Positions 1 to 5,063 of a DNA stretch of 5,063 bases are shown in pieces. Numbering within the stretch: the stretch's first letter is position 1; each line of letters opens with the position of its first letter. This stretch comes from Leptospira soteropolitanensis. GTDB lineage: Bacteria > Spirochaetota > Leptospiria > Leptospirales > Leptospiraceae. The translations under genes were made by a program, and so were the position numbers. The stretch is taken from assembly GCF_026151655.1 (NCBI RefSeq), contig NZ_JAMQPN010000024.1, forward strand, positions 1 through 5,063. Direction: 5' to 3'. The notes below the pieces were generated by a model. It made no database searches, was not told where the DNA came from, and saw only the letters and a list, made by a program, of their open reading frames with translations.

Positions 1-49
1 CCAATTAAAAATCTATTGAAAAAAAAATGCTTACTCTTGAGATACAATA

Positions 50-2779
50 ATGAATAAAGATTTAAAAAATTTACGAGAATATGTTGAAAGTGAGAGCACA
101 GAAAGATCCAAAGATCACCTAATTTTTCCACTTTTTAAAAATCTTTTTTCTTCAAATAAATTTAAAAAAGAAGCTGATGCCAATGGAGCTGATATATATA
201 TTGAAGGTAGACTTTTAGTAGAATTAAAAACACATGAAAAAGATTGGTTATCTGCTTATTATCAATCTATGCATTACAAAAGAAGAGGACTAACCTATTC
301 TACTATTTGCATCATCAGCCATAACTTTATTGGTCTATGGAAACTTAATCAAGTACCTAAAGGTGCACTTGAACTAATTAACAATTCAGATTCGACTGTA
401 GCACCGAGTGAAATAGGTAAACGTAATGCTAAAAAAACTACAAAAGGTCTCGCAAAGGAAATCTTAGATTCATCTTATTTTCTTTTCGATAGCAAAAATT
501 CTCTTTATATCGATTCCCAATATTTAGAATTTCTTGATTACCTTAAAAATATAGATAGTGAAAGAATTCAAATTAATCCTCAAAATTTTCTAAGAACAAT
601 AGGCGAACTTAAGCCATTTTTTAGAAATTCGATAGATGCTATCCATTGCTTCTACACCATGCTTCCTTACTGGGATACAACATCACAGGTTCCATTTTCA
701 AGAGACTCCTCACCTAGCATAATCTGGATAAACGGAAAGAATGGAACAAAAGCAAGCGAAGAATTTACAATTAATCCACAGCATCACCAAAATTTTCGAA
801 AATATGTTGAAAGTAGGTATGTTTTTACTAACGATCAAATAGGTATTAATATTGATTATTACTTCAGTCGATTCGATGAAGCATTAGCTGCACATGATTC
901 GGAGTATGTAAAACAGCATGGAATTTTCTTCACTGATATCAATTTATCAAAATTCGCACTTTGGTTCATTCGCGAAAAATTTGGCGAAAAGAAATTAAGC
1001 GATAAATACATAGTCTTTGATCCGGCTGGTGGTTCAGGAAATTTAATCAGCAGCTGGAGAAGAAATCACCTAAAATTTAAGGTTGTATCTGAATTGAATC
1101 CAGATCTTTTAAAAACAATCGAATTACGACTAAAAAATGATCCAATTCAAATAAAACAAGGTTATACAGTTATACCGAAAACAACAGAAAATAAGGGATT
1201 AAATTTTTTAGACAAAAGTGCAGCCGAATATTATAACATAATAAAAAATTATTTATCAATGGATGGAAAAACTATTGATAAACCATTTGCGTTTTTATTA
1301 AACCCACCATATAAAAATACTAGAGAAGAAGAAAAATTTCGAGAAAAAACAAGTTCAAATTATTTAGTAAATCAACAAATTATAGATCTAGTTAAAAGTG
1401 ATGCAAGTAAAGAGAGATTTGTACATTTTCTAGCTCAGATTCTCGAAATAGCAAAGATTCAAAAGAATGAAGGTATAGTCGATAACCCTATAATTTTTAT
1501 TTTCTCCCCAACATCATGGTTAATACCCAGAGTTGGATTTAAATATTTTCGAGAGGTTTTTGATGAATACTTTAAATTTGAAGGTGGCTTTTTTGTTACT
1601 AGTAGTGAATTCTTCGAAGTAGATGGAAAATGGCCCGTGTCATTTACGATTTGGAAATATAACTACAAAAAAAATAATACCAATCAAGTTATTCTAAGCG
1701 ATTACTCGGATTTGAAAAAAACTGATTTAAACATAAACTGGGATCAAGACCTTAAAGATTTAAATAAACTGATTTCCAAAATAATTAGGAATAAAAAGAA
1801 AATCGACTTTGGTAAAAACAGACACGAAATAAGAGATGAACTTCCTCCAATTCTTTTATCAAATGGAAAATCAGAATCATATAAAATGTTAAATTTATAT
1901 AGATCTAAAACGAAAGATGAAGAGAATATTCCTATAATTAGTGGTTGGCCTTTAAAAGATGACCGGCATTCAAGAATCAAGGCACCTCATGGTTACACTG
2001 ATGGAGATTATATAGGATTTATGGATGATTTAACACCAGTTCGATTAAGGAGGTCACTGGATGAAAGATTTTCAAATCCTCAAATACAGACAGTATGGTT
2101 TCGACTTGATACAGCTGTCAAAGATGGAAATAAGTGTAAAATATTTTCTGGTCCTACAGATAATCGATCTTATTGTGCTTATAATCTACCCACTGCAAAA
2201 ATACTTTTCCTTTGGTATGCATTAGGTAAAATTACTTTAAATAACTCTCCGCTTTGGGCAAATCAAATGGAAATTTGGTTTCCAAATAGACAAAATTCAA
2301 AACTAGGCAGTCTAATCGACTTAAGTTTCAGTTATGGACTATCTGAAAATCGATGTATTGTAACAAAATTTGAAGCAAATAATCCTGCACAAAATTCACC
2401 AGAAATATTTATTGAAAATCCAATGTGCCCAATAAATCCAGACTCATTTTGGTCGTTAAATATTTCCGATAATATTAAAGATAATACTTCATTAAAATTA
2501 ATTTCTTCGATTAATGAATTGTACGAGTATTGGAACAGTAAATATTGCAAGGGCCAATTTATCTTCAACTGTGGATTAAAAGACGAGCCTTATTTTTCAT
2601 TTTTTGAATATCAAGATTTCGTTTCACCCCACTCAGGATTAATTCAAATCAGGAAATTCGCTGAATTAAGTAATAAAAAGGATCTGTTAGATCAGTTCGA
2701 TATAATAAAAGAAAATACAAAAAATGTTCGGGAAAAATTTTTGACTCTACTAAAAGAAGATTTTAAATATTACGATTAA
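50..2779 (+). CDS. Type IIG-like restriction-modification enzyme (fused nuclease and N6-adenine methyltransferase)
   Basis: This 909-residue protein probably both methylates adenine in a specific DNA sequence and cleaves unmodified DNA. Visible in order: GAD48IY followed by VE58LK60, a D-x9-ExK pattern of a PD-(D/E)XK nuclease; a linker rich in predicted helix (about 150-285); GIFFTD (291-296), resembling methyltransferase motif X; DPAGGSGN (324-331), the SAM-binding motif I; E348 as a plausible motif II acid; and NPPY (418-421), catalytic motif IV of N6-adenine or N4-cytosine enzymes. The order X-I-IV then a C-terminal target-recognition region (about 600-909) is the gamma class. Length and order match Type IIG/IIL enzymes (MmeI-like, about 900 residues). 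No separate specificity or nuclease gene lies beside it. The ATG at 50 has only a weak GAG (39-41) upstream, and no convincing promoter is visible. The stop lies 12 bp before the first attC-like repeat. Alternatives are a solitary methyltransferase with a dead nuclease, or a distant PglX-like protein, though PglX is longer. Methyltransferase assignment is firm; active cleavage is inferred. Confidence 0.87.
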   Translation: MNKDLKNLREYVESESTERSKDHLIFPLFKNLFSSNKFKKEADANGADIYIEGRLLVELKTHEKDWLSAYYQSMHYKRRGLTYSTICIISHNFIGLWKLNQVPKGALELINNSDSTVAPSEIGKRNAKKTTKGLAKEILDSSYFLFDSKNSLYIDSQYLEFLDYLKNIDSERIQINPQNFLRTIGELKPFFRNSIDAIHCFYTMLPYWDTTSQVPFSRDSSPSIIWINGKNGTKASEEFTINPQHHQNFRKYVESRYVFTNDQIGINIDYYFSRFDEALAAHDSEYVKQHGIFFTDINLSKFALWFIREKFGEKKLSDKYIVFDPAGGSGNLISSWRRNHLKFKVVSELNPDLLKTIELRLKNDPIQIKQGYTVIPKTTENKGLNFLDKSAAEYYNIIKNYLSMDGKTIDKPFAFLLNPPYKNTREEEKFREKTSSNYLVNQQIIDLVKSDASKERFVHFLAQILEIAKIQKNEGIVDNPIIFIFSPTSWLIPRVGFKYFREVFDEYFKFEGGFFVTSSEFFEVDGKWPVSFTIWKYNYKKNNTNQVILSDYSDLKKTDLNINWDQDLKDLNKLISKIIRNKKKIDFGKNRHEIRDELPPILLSNGKSESYKMLNLYRSKTKDEENIPIISGWPLKDDRHSRIKAPHGYTDGDYIGFMDDLTPVRLRRSLDERFSNPQIQTVWFRLDTAVKDGNKCKIFSGPTDNRSYCAYNLPTAKILFLWYALGKITLNNSPLWANQMEIWFPNRQNSKLGSLIDLSFSYGLSENRCIVTKFEANNPAQNSPEIFIENPMCPINPDSFWSLNISDNIKDNTSLKLISSINELYEYWNSKYCKGQFIFNCGLKDEPYFSFFEYQDFVSPHSGLIQIRKFAELSNKKDLLDQFDIIKENTKNVREKFLTLLKEDFKYYD

Positions 2780-2791
2780 ACTAATTGGCTT

Positions 2792-2955
2792 CGCATAACA
2801 GCGCCTTAACGCTTCGCTTCGGCACTAGGCCTCGCTCGGTCTGCGACACATAGGCTTCTGGCACTCCCCTTGCTTACGCAAGTGTCGTTCCAGTCCCTAA
2901 CGTCCCCTTGGGACTCAGGGTCAGCCTACGTCGTTAAGGCTAGTTCGTTATACGC
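2792..2955 (+). repeat. attC-like structured repeat, copy 1
   Basis: This GC-rich imperfect palindrome separates the restriction-modification gene from the next gene. Outer boxes are GCATAAC (2793-2799) and GTTATAC (2947-2953). Inner boxes GCCTTAACG (2803-2811) and CGTTAAGGC (2932-2940) are perfectly complementary. The box spacers are unequal: AGC on the left and TAGTTC on the right. Further stems are TAGGCT (2851-2856) with AGCCTA (2923-2928), CTTGC (2869-2873) with GCAAG (2878-2882), and GTCCC (2902-2906) with GGGAC (2910-2914). The outer boxes have one internal mismatch (C against A), unlike copies 2 and 3. R-L...L-R organisation, orientation and position after a gene match integron attC sites. 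It is longer than most attC sites (about 60-140 bp) and the R boxes deviate at one position from RYYYAAC/GTTRRRY. A different structured Leptospira-type intergenic repeat is the alternative. Confidence 0.8.
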
Positions 2956-3842
2956 CATAATTTAAAATGAATATTAAAGAACATCTAGATAAAGCTATTC
3001 ACCACAATCTCGGAGACACTTCATTAAATAACTACAAAGAAATAATCATTAATACTTTCTATTTTGATTACTTCATTGAGGAGCTTTTTTTAGCCAATAT
3101 AGCTATTAATAGTATAACATTCTGGGAGTTTTGGGAATCCAATCCAACAAAAAGTAATAGAGAAAATAAAATTTATGAAAGCAATTTTTTTGATGGTAAA
3201 TATTATAAATCTTCTATCCCGGCTAAAATTATCAATGACCCCAATATGCCAATCAAAGAAAACCTATCAATATATAGGAATTATATAAATGAAACTATTA
3301 ATTGTAATGATTTTGAATACACTTTCTCTCCTAGTTTTAGCTTAAATACTCCGGAAGACTGGATATTTGAGTATGATATATTTTTAATTTCAAAATATAA
3401 AGAAATATTCAAAAAAATAAATCTGCTCATTAATGAATGGGATCCGATTGGTTTAATTGCCATGCATTGTCCTCAGGATGAATATGATATTGAAATCAAT
3501 TTCTTTTTACCAAGAATAATTCATTCTCCAAATAACAACGCAATCGAAATCTTTAACTACACATTCAAGAAATTTTTTGGCGAAAGCTATAACCAATCTC
3601 TAACTTCTGAAAAACTAATAGTAGCCGAAGTTTTAGAGATAATAAAAAATGAGAAATATTATTTTAAAGTTAATTAAATTACGGCGTATAACAGCGAGGA
3701 AACGCTGCGCTGCGGCACTCACGGCCTTGCTTGGGCTGCGCCACATTCCCTTTCTGTCACTCGTTTGCATCCGCAAACTACGTGCCAGTCCCTAACGTCC
3801 CGTCGGGACTCAGGGTCAGGGAACGTCGTCTCCCCTAGTTCG
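2948..3842 (+). mobile_element. Predicted integron-type gene cassette carrying the 236-residue protein
   Basis: If the repeats are attC sites recombined at G|TT in the right-hand GTTATRY box, the excisable unit runs from TTATAC at 2948 to the G at 3842, about 0.9 kb. It holds one gene plus its own downstream site, which is the classical single-gene cassette. A circularised form would join the G at 3842 to TTATACGC from 2948, which pairs perfectly with this cassette's own left box GCGTATAAC (3684-3692). The boundaries rest on family knowledge of attC recombination. No integrase is visible here. Confidence 0.5.
2967..3677 (+). CDS. Uncharacterised protein with C-terminal NEWDPIG/DEYD domain (DUF1871-like)
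   Basis: I do not recognise this 236-residue protein as a whole. The last 90 or so residues carry N156-E-W-D-P-I-G162 followed by PQDEYD (169-174) and a helical tail with FFGESY (203-208). From memory this matches a small alpha-helical domain (DUF1871-like) found alone or at protein ends in bacteria; its biochemical role is unknown to me. The N-terminal 140 residues are acidic and aromatic-rich (FYFDYFIEEL, 31-40; TFWEFWE, 51-57), with no signal peptide, clear membrane helix or known catalytic motif, so it is probably cytoplasmic. The ATG at 2967 lies only 11 bp after repeat 1 and has no Shine-Dalgarno sequence, yet it is the only sensible start because upstream sequence is the repeat. The stop lies 6 bp before repeat 2. 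This tight fit between two attC-like sites indicates a single-gene cassette. An immunity or defence role is possible but unsupported by sequence. Confidence 0.75.
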   Translation: MNIKEHLDKAIHHNLGDTSLNNYKEIIINTFYFDYFIEELFLANIAINSITFWEFWESNPTKSNRENKIYESNFFDGKYYKSSIPAKIINDPNMPIKENLSIYRNYINETINCNDFEYTFSPSFSLNTPEDWIFEYDIFLISKYKEIFKKINLLINEWDPIGLIAMHCPQDEYDIEINFFLPRIIHSPNNNAIEIFNYTFKKFFGESYNQSLTSEKLIVAEVLEIIKNEKYYFKVN

Positions 3843-3850
3843 TTATACGC
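3684..3850 (+). repeat. attC-like structured repeat, copy 2 (divergent stems)
   Basis: Outer boxes GCGTATAAC (3684-3692) and GTTATACGC (3842-3850) are perfect reverse complements. The inner arm GAGGAAACG (3696-3704) faces CGTCTCCCC (3827-3835): seven of nine positions pair, and the other two are A-C mismatches on the top strand but T-G wobbles on the bottom strand. A second stem is TTCCCT (3746-3751) with AGGGAA (3818-3823). Local hairpins are GTTTGC (3763-3768) with GCAAAC (3773-3778), and GTCCC (3797-3801) with GGGAC (3805-3809). Box spacers AGC and TAGTTC are the same as in copy 1. The arms differ from copies 1 and 3, yet pairing is kept. The repeat separates the 236-residue gene from the toxin-antitoxin operon. 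Confidence 0.8.
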
Positions 3851-3918
3851 AAGAGACAAAAATCTAATCAAAACACCAGACAAACCCTAAAATTTATTAA
3901 TTTAAAAGAAAGTTTAGA

Positions 3919-3948
3919 TTGACAAATACGTATTCCATGTGATATTCT
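3919..3948 (+). promoter_or_regulatory. Promoter of the RHH/PIN toxin-antitoxin operon
   Basis: A consensus -35 element TTGACA (3919-3924) is followed after 18 bp by TATTCT (3943-3948), a four-of-six match to the -10 consensus. The AT-rich stretch before it (about 3891-3918) could help as an UP element. Transcription would begin near 3955, about 15 bp before the antitoxin ATG at 3969. The rest of the gap between repeat 2 and this promoter (3851-3890) shows nothing recognisable. Confidence 0.65.
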
Positions 3949-3958
3949 ATACGTATAG
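3925..3958. promoter_or_regulatory. Paired palindromic operator for autoregulation of the toxin-antitoxin operon
   Basis: Two copies of the palindrome ATACGTAT lie at 3926-3933 and 3949-3956, 23 bp centre to centre. The first extends to the 10-bp palindrome AATACGTATT (3925-3934) and the second to the 12-bp palindrome CTATACGTATAG (3947-3958). They bracket the -10 element. Ribbon-helix-helix antitoxins of VapBC-like systems usually bind such short palindromes as dimers and repress their own promoter together with the toxin. The palindromes are seen directly; binding is inferred. Confidence 0.65.
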
Positions 3959-3961
3959 GTG
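3957..3961 (+). promoter_or_regulatory. Ribosome binding site that sets the antitoxin start
   Basis: AGGTG sits 7 nt before the ATG at 3969. It favours that ATG over an in-frame GTG at 3939, which lies upstream of the expected transcription start and would add ten residues not typical of ribbon-helix-helix antitoxins. Confidence 0.6.
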
Positions 3962-3968
3962 TTTTCGT

Positions 3969-4217
3969 ATGAATACTAAACTTACACTTTCACTTGATGA
4001 CAGAATCATAAAGCAAGCCAAAGAATTCGCAAAACAAAGAAATAAAAGTTTATCCAAACTAATTGAAGATTATCTAGCTGGTATTTCCTCAAAAATACCT
4101 TCAAATGAGCAAAATCTTCCTCCTTTAACGAAAAAATTAGCAGGTATCTTAAAAGGTAAAAAAGAGATTAATCTTAAAAATGATATTTCTAATTTTCTCG
4201 AAAAGAAATACAAATGA
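3969..4217 (+). CDS. Ribbon-helix-helix antitoxin (VapB-like, DUF6364-type)
   Basis: This 82-residue protein is the probable antitoxin of the pair. It should bind DNA as a dimer at the palindromes in its promoter and neutralise the downstream PIN toxin through its C-terminal tail. The N-terminus TKLTLSLDD (3-11) is the DNA-contacting beta ribbon. It is followed by helix 1 (about 11-24) and helix 2 (about 27-39, SLSKLIEDYLAGIS), the normal fold order. After a Pro-rich linker the tail has LAGILKG (57-63) and NFLEKKYK (75-82), matching from memory the small DUF6364 antitoxin group often paired with PIN_3 toxins. The start at 3969 is chosen for its AGGTG ribosome binding site and family length. 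The stop codon overlaps the toxin start (ATGA, 4214-4217), implying translational coupling. Family and role are confident; the exact subfamily name is from memory. Confidence 0.87.
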   Translation: MNTKLTLSLDDRIIKQAKEFAKQRNKSLSKLIEDYLAGISSKIPSNEQNLPPLTKKLAGILKGKKEINLKNDISNFLEKKYK

Positions 4218-4639
4218 TTAGGAGCGTTTACCTAGATTCTGATATTATTATCGACTATTTATATGCGAGAGAACCTTTTTTCCAAGAATCAGTTCAACTG
4301 ATTTCTTTAATTGAAAACAAACAAATCAAAGGCTCTATTTCATCTTTAATCGTTTGGAATATTTTCTATATACTTGCAAAATATACAAATGAAAAAACTG
4401 CAAGAGAATTAATCAAAGAGTTCATTACTATAATAGAAATAATACCAATTGATGAAAAAATTATAAACCAAGGATTAAATTCTTCCATCAAAGATTTTGA
4501 AGATTCAATTCAATACTTCGCTGCAAAATCAAAAAAGATAGAATATTTAATTACACGAAATAAAAAAGATTATACTGATGGTGAAATAAAACCATTAAGT
4601 CCAAAAGAATTTCTAACAATTTTCAAAGAAATAACTTAA
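4214..4639 (+). CDS. PIN-domain toxin, putative VapC-like ribonuclease (PIN_3 family)
   Basis: This 141-residue protein is probably an Mg-dependent endoribonuclease that inhibits translation when free of its antitoxin. PIN landmarks: YLDSDIIIDYL (6-16) with catalytic D8; SSLIVWNIFYIL (43-54), where the family has Asn (N49) rather than the Glu of classical VapC; DFEDSIQYFAA (94-104) with acidic D94, E96 and D97; and ITRNKKDY (113-120), ending in D119. This matches from memory the PIN_3 pattern (start LDTN/LDSD, middle DFEDAIQ, late TRNKKDF). Length is normal for the family. The gene overlaps the antitoxin stop by 4 nt and lacks a strong ribosome binding site, as expected for a coupled second gene. 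It ends 24 bp before repeat 3. All acidic residues are present, so it looks intact. RNA target cannot be read from sequence. Confidence 0.88.
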   Translation: MIRSVYLDSDIIIDYLYAREPFFQESVQLISLIENKQIKGSISSLIVWNIFYILAKYTNEKTARELIKEFITIIEIIPIDEKIINQGLNSSIKDFEDSIQYFAAKSKKIEYLITRNKKDYTDGEIKPLSPKEFLTIFKEIT

Positions 4640-4663
4640 GAATTCATTTACTACTAGTCTCCT

Positions 4664-4833
4664 GCGCATAACAGTGGCTAACCGCTTCGCTTCGGGACTT
4701 ACGCCCTCGCTTGATCTGCGACACATAGGCTTCTGGCACTCCCCTTGCATTCGCAAGTGTCGTGGCCAGTCCCTAACGTCCCGTTCCGGGACTCAGGGCC
4801 AGCCTACGTCGGTTAGCCTAGTTCGTTATGCGC
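4664..4833 (+). repeat. attC-like structured repeat, copy 3
   Basis: Outer boxes GCGCATAAC (4664-4672) and GTTATGCGC (4825-4833) are perfect reverse complements, as are inner boxes GGCTAACCG (4676-4684) and CGGTTAGCC (4810-4818). Spacers are AGT on the left and TAGTTC on the right. Internal stems are TAGGCT (4726-4731) with AGCCTA (4801-4806), CTTGC (4744-4748) with GCAAG (4753-4757), and GTCCCG (4778-4783) with CGGGAC (4787-4792). The block 4715-4748 is identical to 2840-2873 in copy 1, so these two are closer to each other than to copy 2. It follows the PIN toxin gene and precedes mqsR, and is the best-paired of the three copies. Confidence 0.82.
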
Positions 4834-4874
4834 AAGACCGTAAAATTTAATTTAAAATACAAGATTTTAAATAG

Positions 4875-4902
4875 TTGACATTGTCTACCCATTAAATAAA
4901 CT
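4875..4902 (+). promoter_or_regulatory. Likely promoter of the mqsR operon
   Basis: A consensus -35 TTGACA (4875-4880) is followed after 16 bp by TAAACT (4897-4902), a four-of-six -10 match. Transcription would begin about at the GTG at 4910, so the mRNA may have almost no leader. It lies 42 bp inside the cassette after repeat 3, parallel to the promoter placement in the preceding toxin-antitoxin cassette. The inverted GAC/GTC pair at 4877-4885 overlaps the -35, but I cannot assign it as an operator. Confidence 0.45.
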
Positions 4903-4909
4903 AGGATTA

Positions 4910-5063
4910 GTGGAAAAGCGTGTCTGTCATTATCCGTTAAAAAAGATAAAAGAACTGATTAACGAAGGAAAGTTTTCTATTACAAAAAATGCTCAAAAAA
5001 CTGCCATTGAACAATTTGGATATGGAGAAACTGAAATTATTAATGAAGTTCTAAATTTACATA
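4910..5063 (+). CDS. mqsR: MqsR-family mRNA interferase toxin, 5' part (runs off the window)
   Basis: Only the first 51 residues are present. They begin (M)EKRVCHYPLKKIKELINEG, with the family signature EKR-x-x-H-Y-P near the N-terminus. The continuing helix leads to FSITKNAQKTAIEQFGYGE, the position where MqsR proteins have T-x-x-A before the Leu/Gly-rich turn. MqsR is a RelE-fold ribonuclease of about 98-110 residues that cleaves mRNA at GCU-type sites in E. coli, and its antitoxin MqsA is normally encoded just downstream; both that gene and the catalytic C-terminal half lie outside the window. The start is GTG at 4910: no ATG or TTG occurs in frame between it and the upstream stop at 4868-4870. 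AGGA (4903-4906) is only 3 nt from the start, short for a Shine-Dalgarno spacing. It is probably the lead gene of a fourth cassette. Confidence 0.8.
   Translation, partial: MEKRVCHYPLKKIKELINEGKFSITKNAQKTAIEQFGYGETEIINEVLNLH

Larger units (their letters stand above)
3843..4825 (+). mobile_element. Predicted integron-type cassette carrying the RHH/PIN toxin-antitoxin pair
   Basis: Using the same G|TT rule, this unit runs from TTATAC at 3843 to the G at 4825, about 1.0 kb, and includes a promoter, both operon genes and one downstream attC-like site. A cassette with its own promoter is typical of toxin-antitoxin cassettes in large sedentary integrons. One caution: its first bases (TTATACGC) would not pair perfectly with its own left box GCGCATAAC (4664-4672) after circularisation, leaving one mismatch. 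Boundaries are inferred. Confidence 0.45.

Noticed and set aside
16..48. Promoter for the restriction-modification gene (TTGAAA at 16-21, TACAAT at 43-48)
   Set aside because: The spacing is 21 bp, too long, and the -10 would place the transcript start after the ATG at 50. Too weak to annotate.
1744..1980. Antisense 78-codon open frame inside the methyltransferase gene
   Set aside because: It lies wholly inside a well-supported gene, has no recognisable motif and is explained by AT-rich coding on the other strand.
2332..2568. Antisense 78-codon open frame near the 3' end of the methyltransferase gene
   Set aside because: It is a shadow of the real gene, with no ribosome binding site or family resemblance.
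50..2779. BREX PglX methyltransferase
   Set aside because: PglX proteins are usually around 1,200 residues, lack the N-terminal ExK nuclease motif seen here, and no other BREX gene is present.
2902..2914. GTCCC/GGGAC hairpin as a Rho-independent terminator
   Set aside because: No T-tract follows; the hairpin recurs in all three repeats as part of the larger fold.
3281..3463. Antisense 60-codon open frame inside the 236-residue gene
   Set aside because: Short, featureless and fully contained in a gene on the other strand.
3939..3968. N-terminal extension of the antitoxin from a GTG at 3939
   Set aside because: It overlaps the -10 element and operator and lies before the expected transcript start; the ATG at 3969 has a good ribosome binding site and the family's normal N-terminus.
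2792..4833. The three repeats as a CRISPR array
   Set aside because: The units are about 165 bp, imperfect, differ in their stems and are separated by whole genes instead of short spacers.
2792..4833. The three repeats as MITEs or insertion sequence remnants
   Set aside because: They do have terminal inverted boxes, but I see no flanking target-site duplications, all share the orientation of the genes, and each follows a gene end. A cassette site explains this better, though a MITE is not strictly excluded.

Overview
This window most likely comes from a spirochaete of the Leptospira type. The coding DNA is very AT-rich and Lys/Asn/Ile-heavy. It is interrupted by much more GC-rich intergenic repeats that begin with a GCATAAC or GTATAAC box and end in TAGTTCGTTAT(A/G)CGC, a pattern I associate from memory with Leptospira genomes. 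The assignment is an inference; nothing in the window, such as an rRNA gene, fixes the taxon.

Layout, all on the + strand. A large single-chain restriction-modification enzyme (50-2779) has an N-terminal PD-(D/E)XK-like nuclease motif, a gamma-type N6-adenine methyltransferase core and a long C-terminal region that probably reads the target. A structured repeat follows (2792-2955). Next is a 236-residue protein of unknown function with a C-terminal NEWDPIG...DEYD domain (2967-3677), then a second repeat (3684-3850). A toxin-antitoxin operon comes next: a ribbon-helix-helix antitoxin (3969-4217) overlapping a PIN-domain toxin (4214-4639), with its own promoter and two ATACGTAT palindromes. A third repeat (4664-4833) is followed by the start of an MqsR-type mRNA interferase gene (4910 to the window end), cut off by the window edge.

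The three repeats are 164-170 bp, share one orientation, and each directly follows the 3' end of a gene or gene pair. Each is an imperfect palindrome with outer R-like boxes (RYATAAC ... GTTATRY) and inner L-like boxes. Three internal stems keep their pairing although their sequence differs between copies. This is the architecture of integron attC sites, so the window reads best as part of a cassette array with no integrase in view (a CALIN-like array). The cargo fits such an array: DNA defence, an unknown, and toxin-antitoxin modules that would stabilise the block. The cassettes look autonomous, because the two toxin-antitoxin modules have recognisable promoters just inside their 5' ends.

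No RNA gene, CRISPR array, insertion sequence, integrase or convincing classical terminator was found. No stretch over 300 bp lacks a gene; the intergenic gaps are filled mainly by the repeats.
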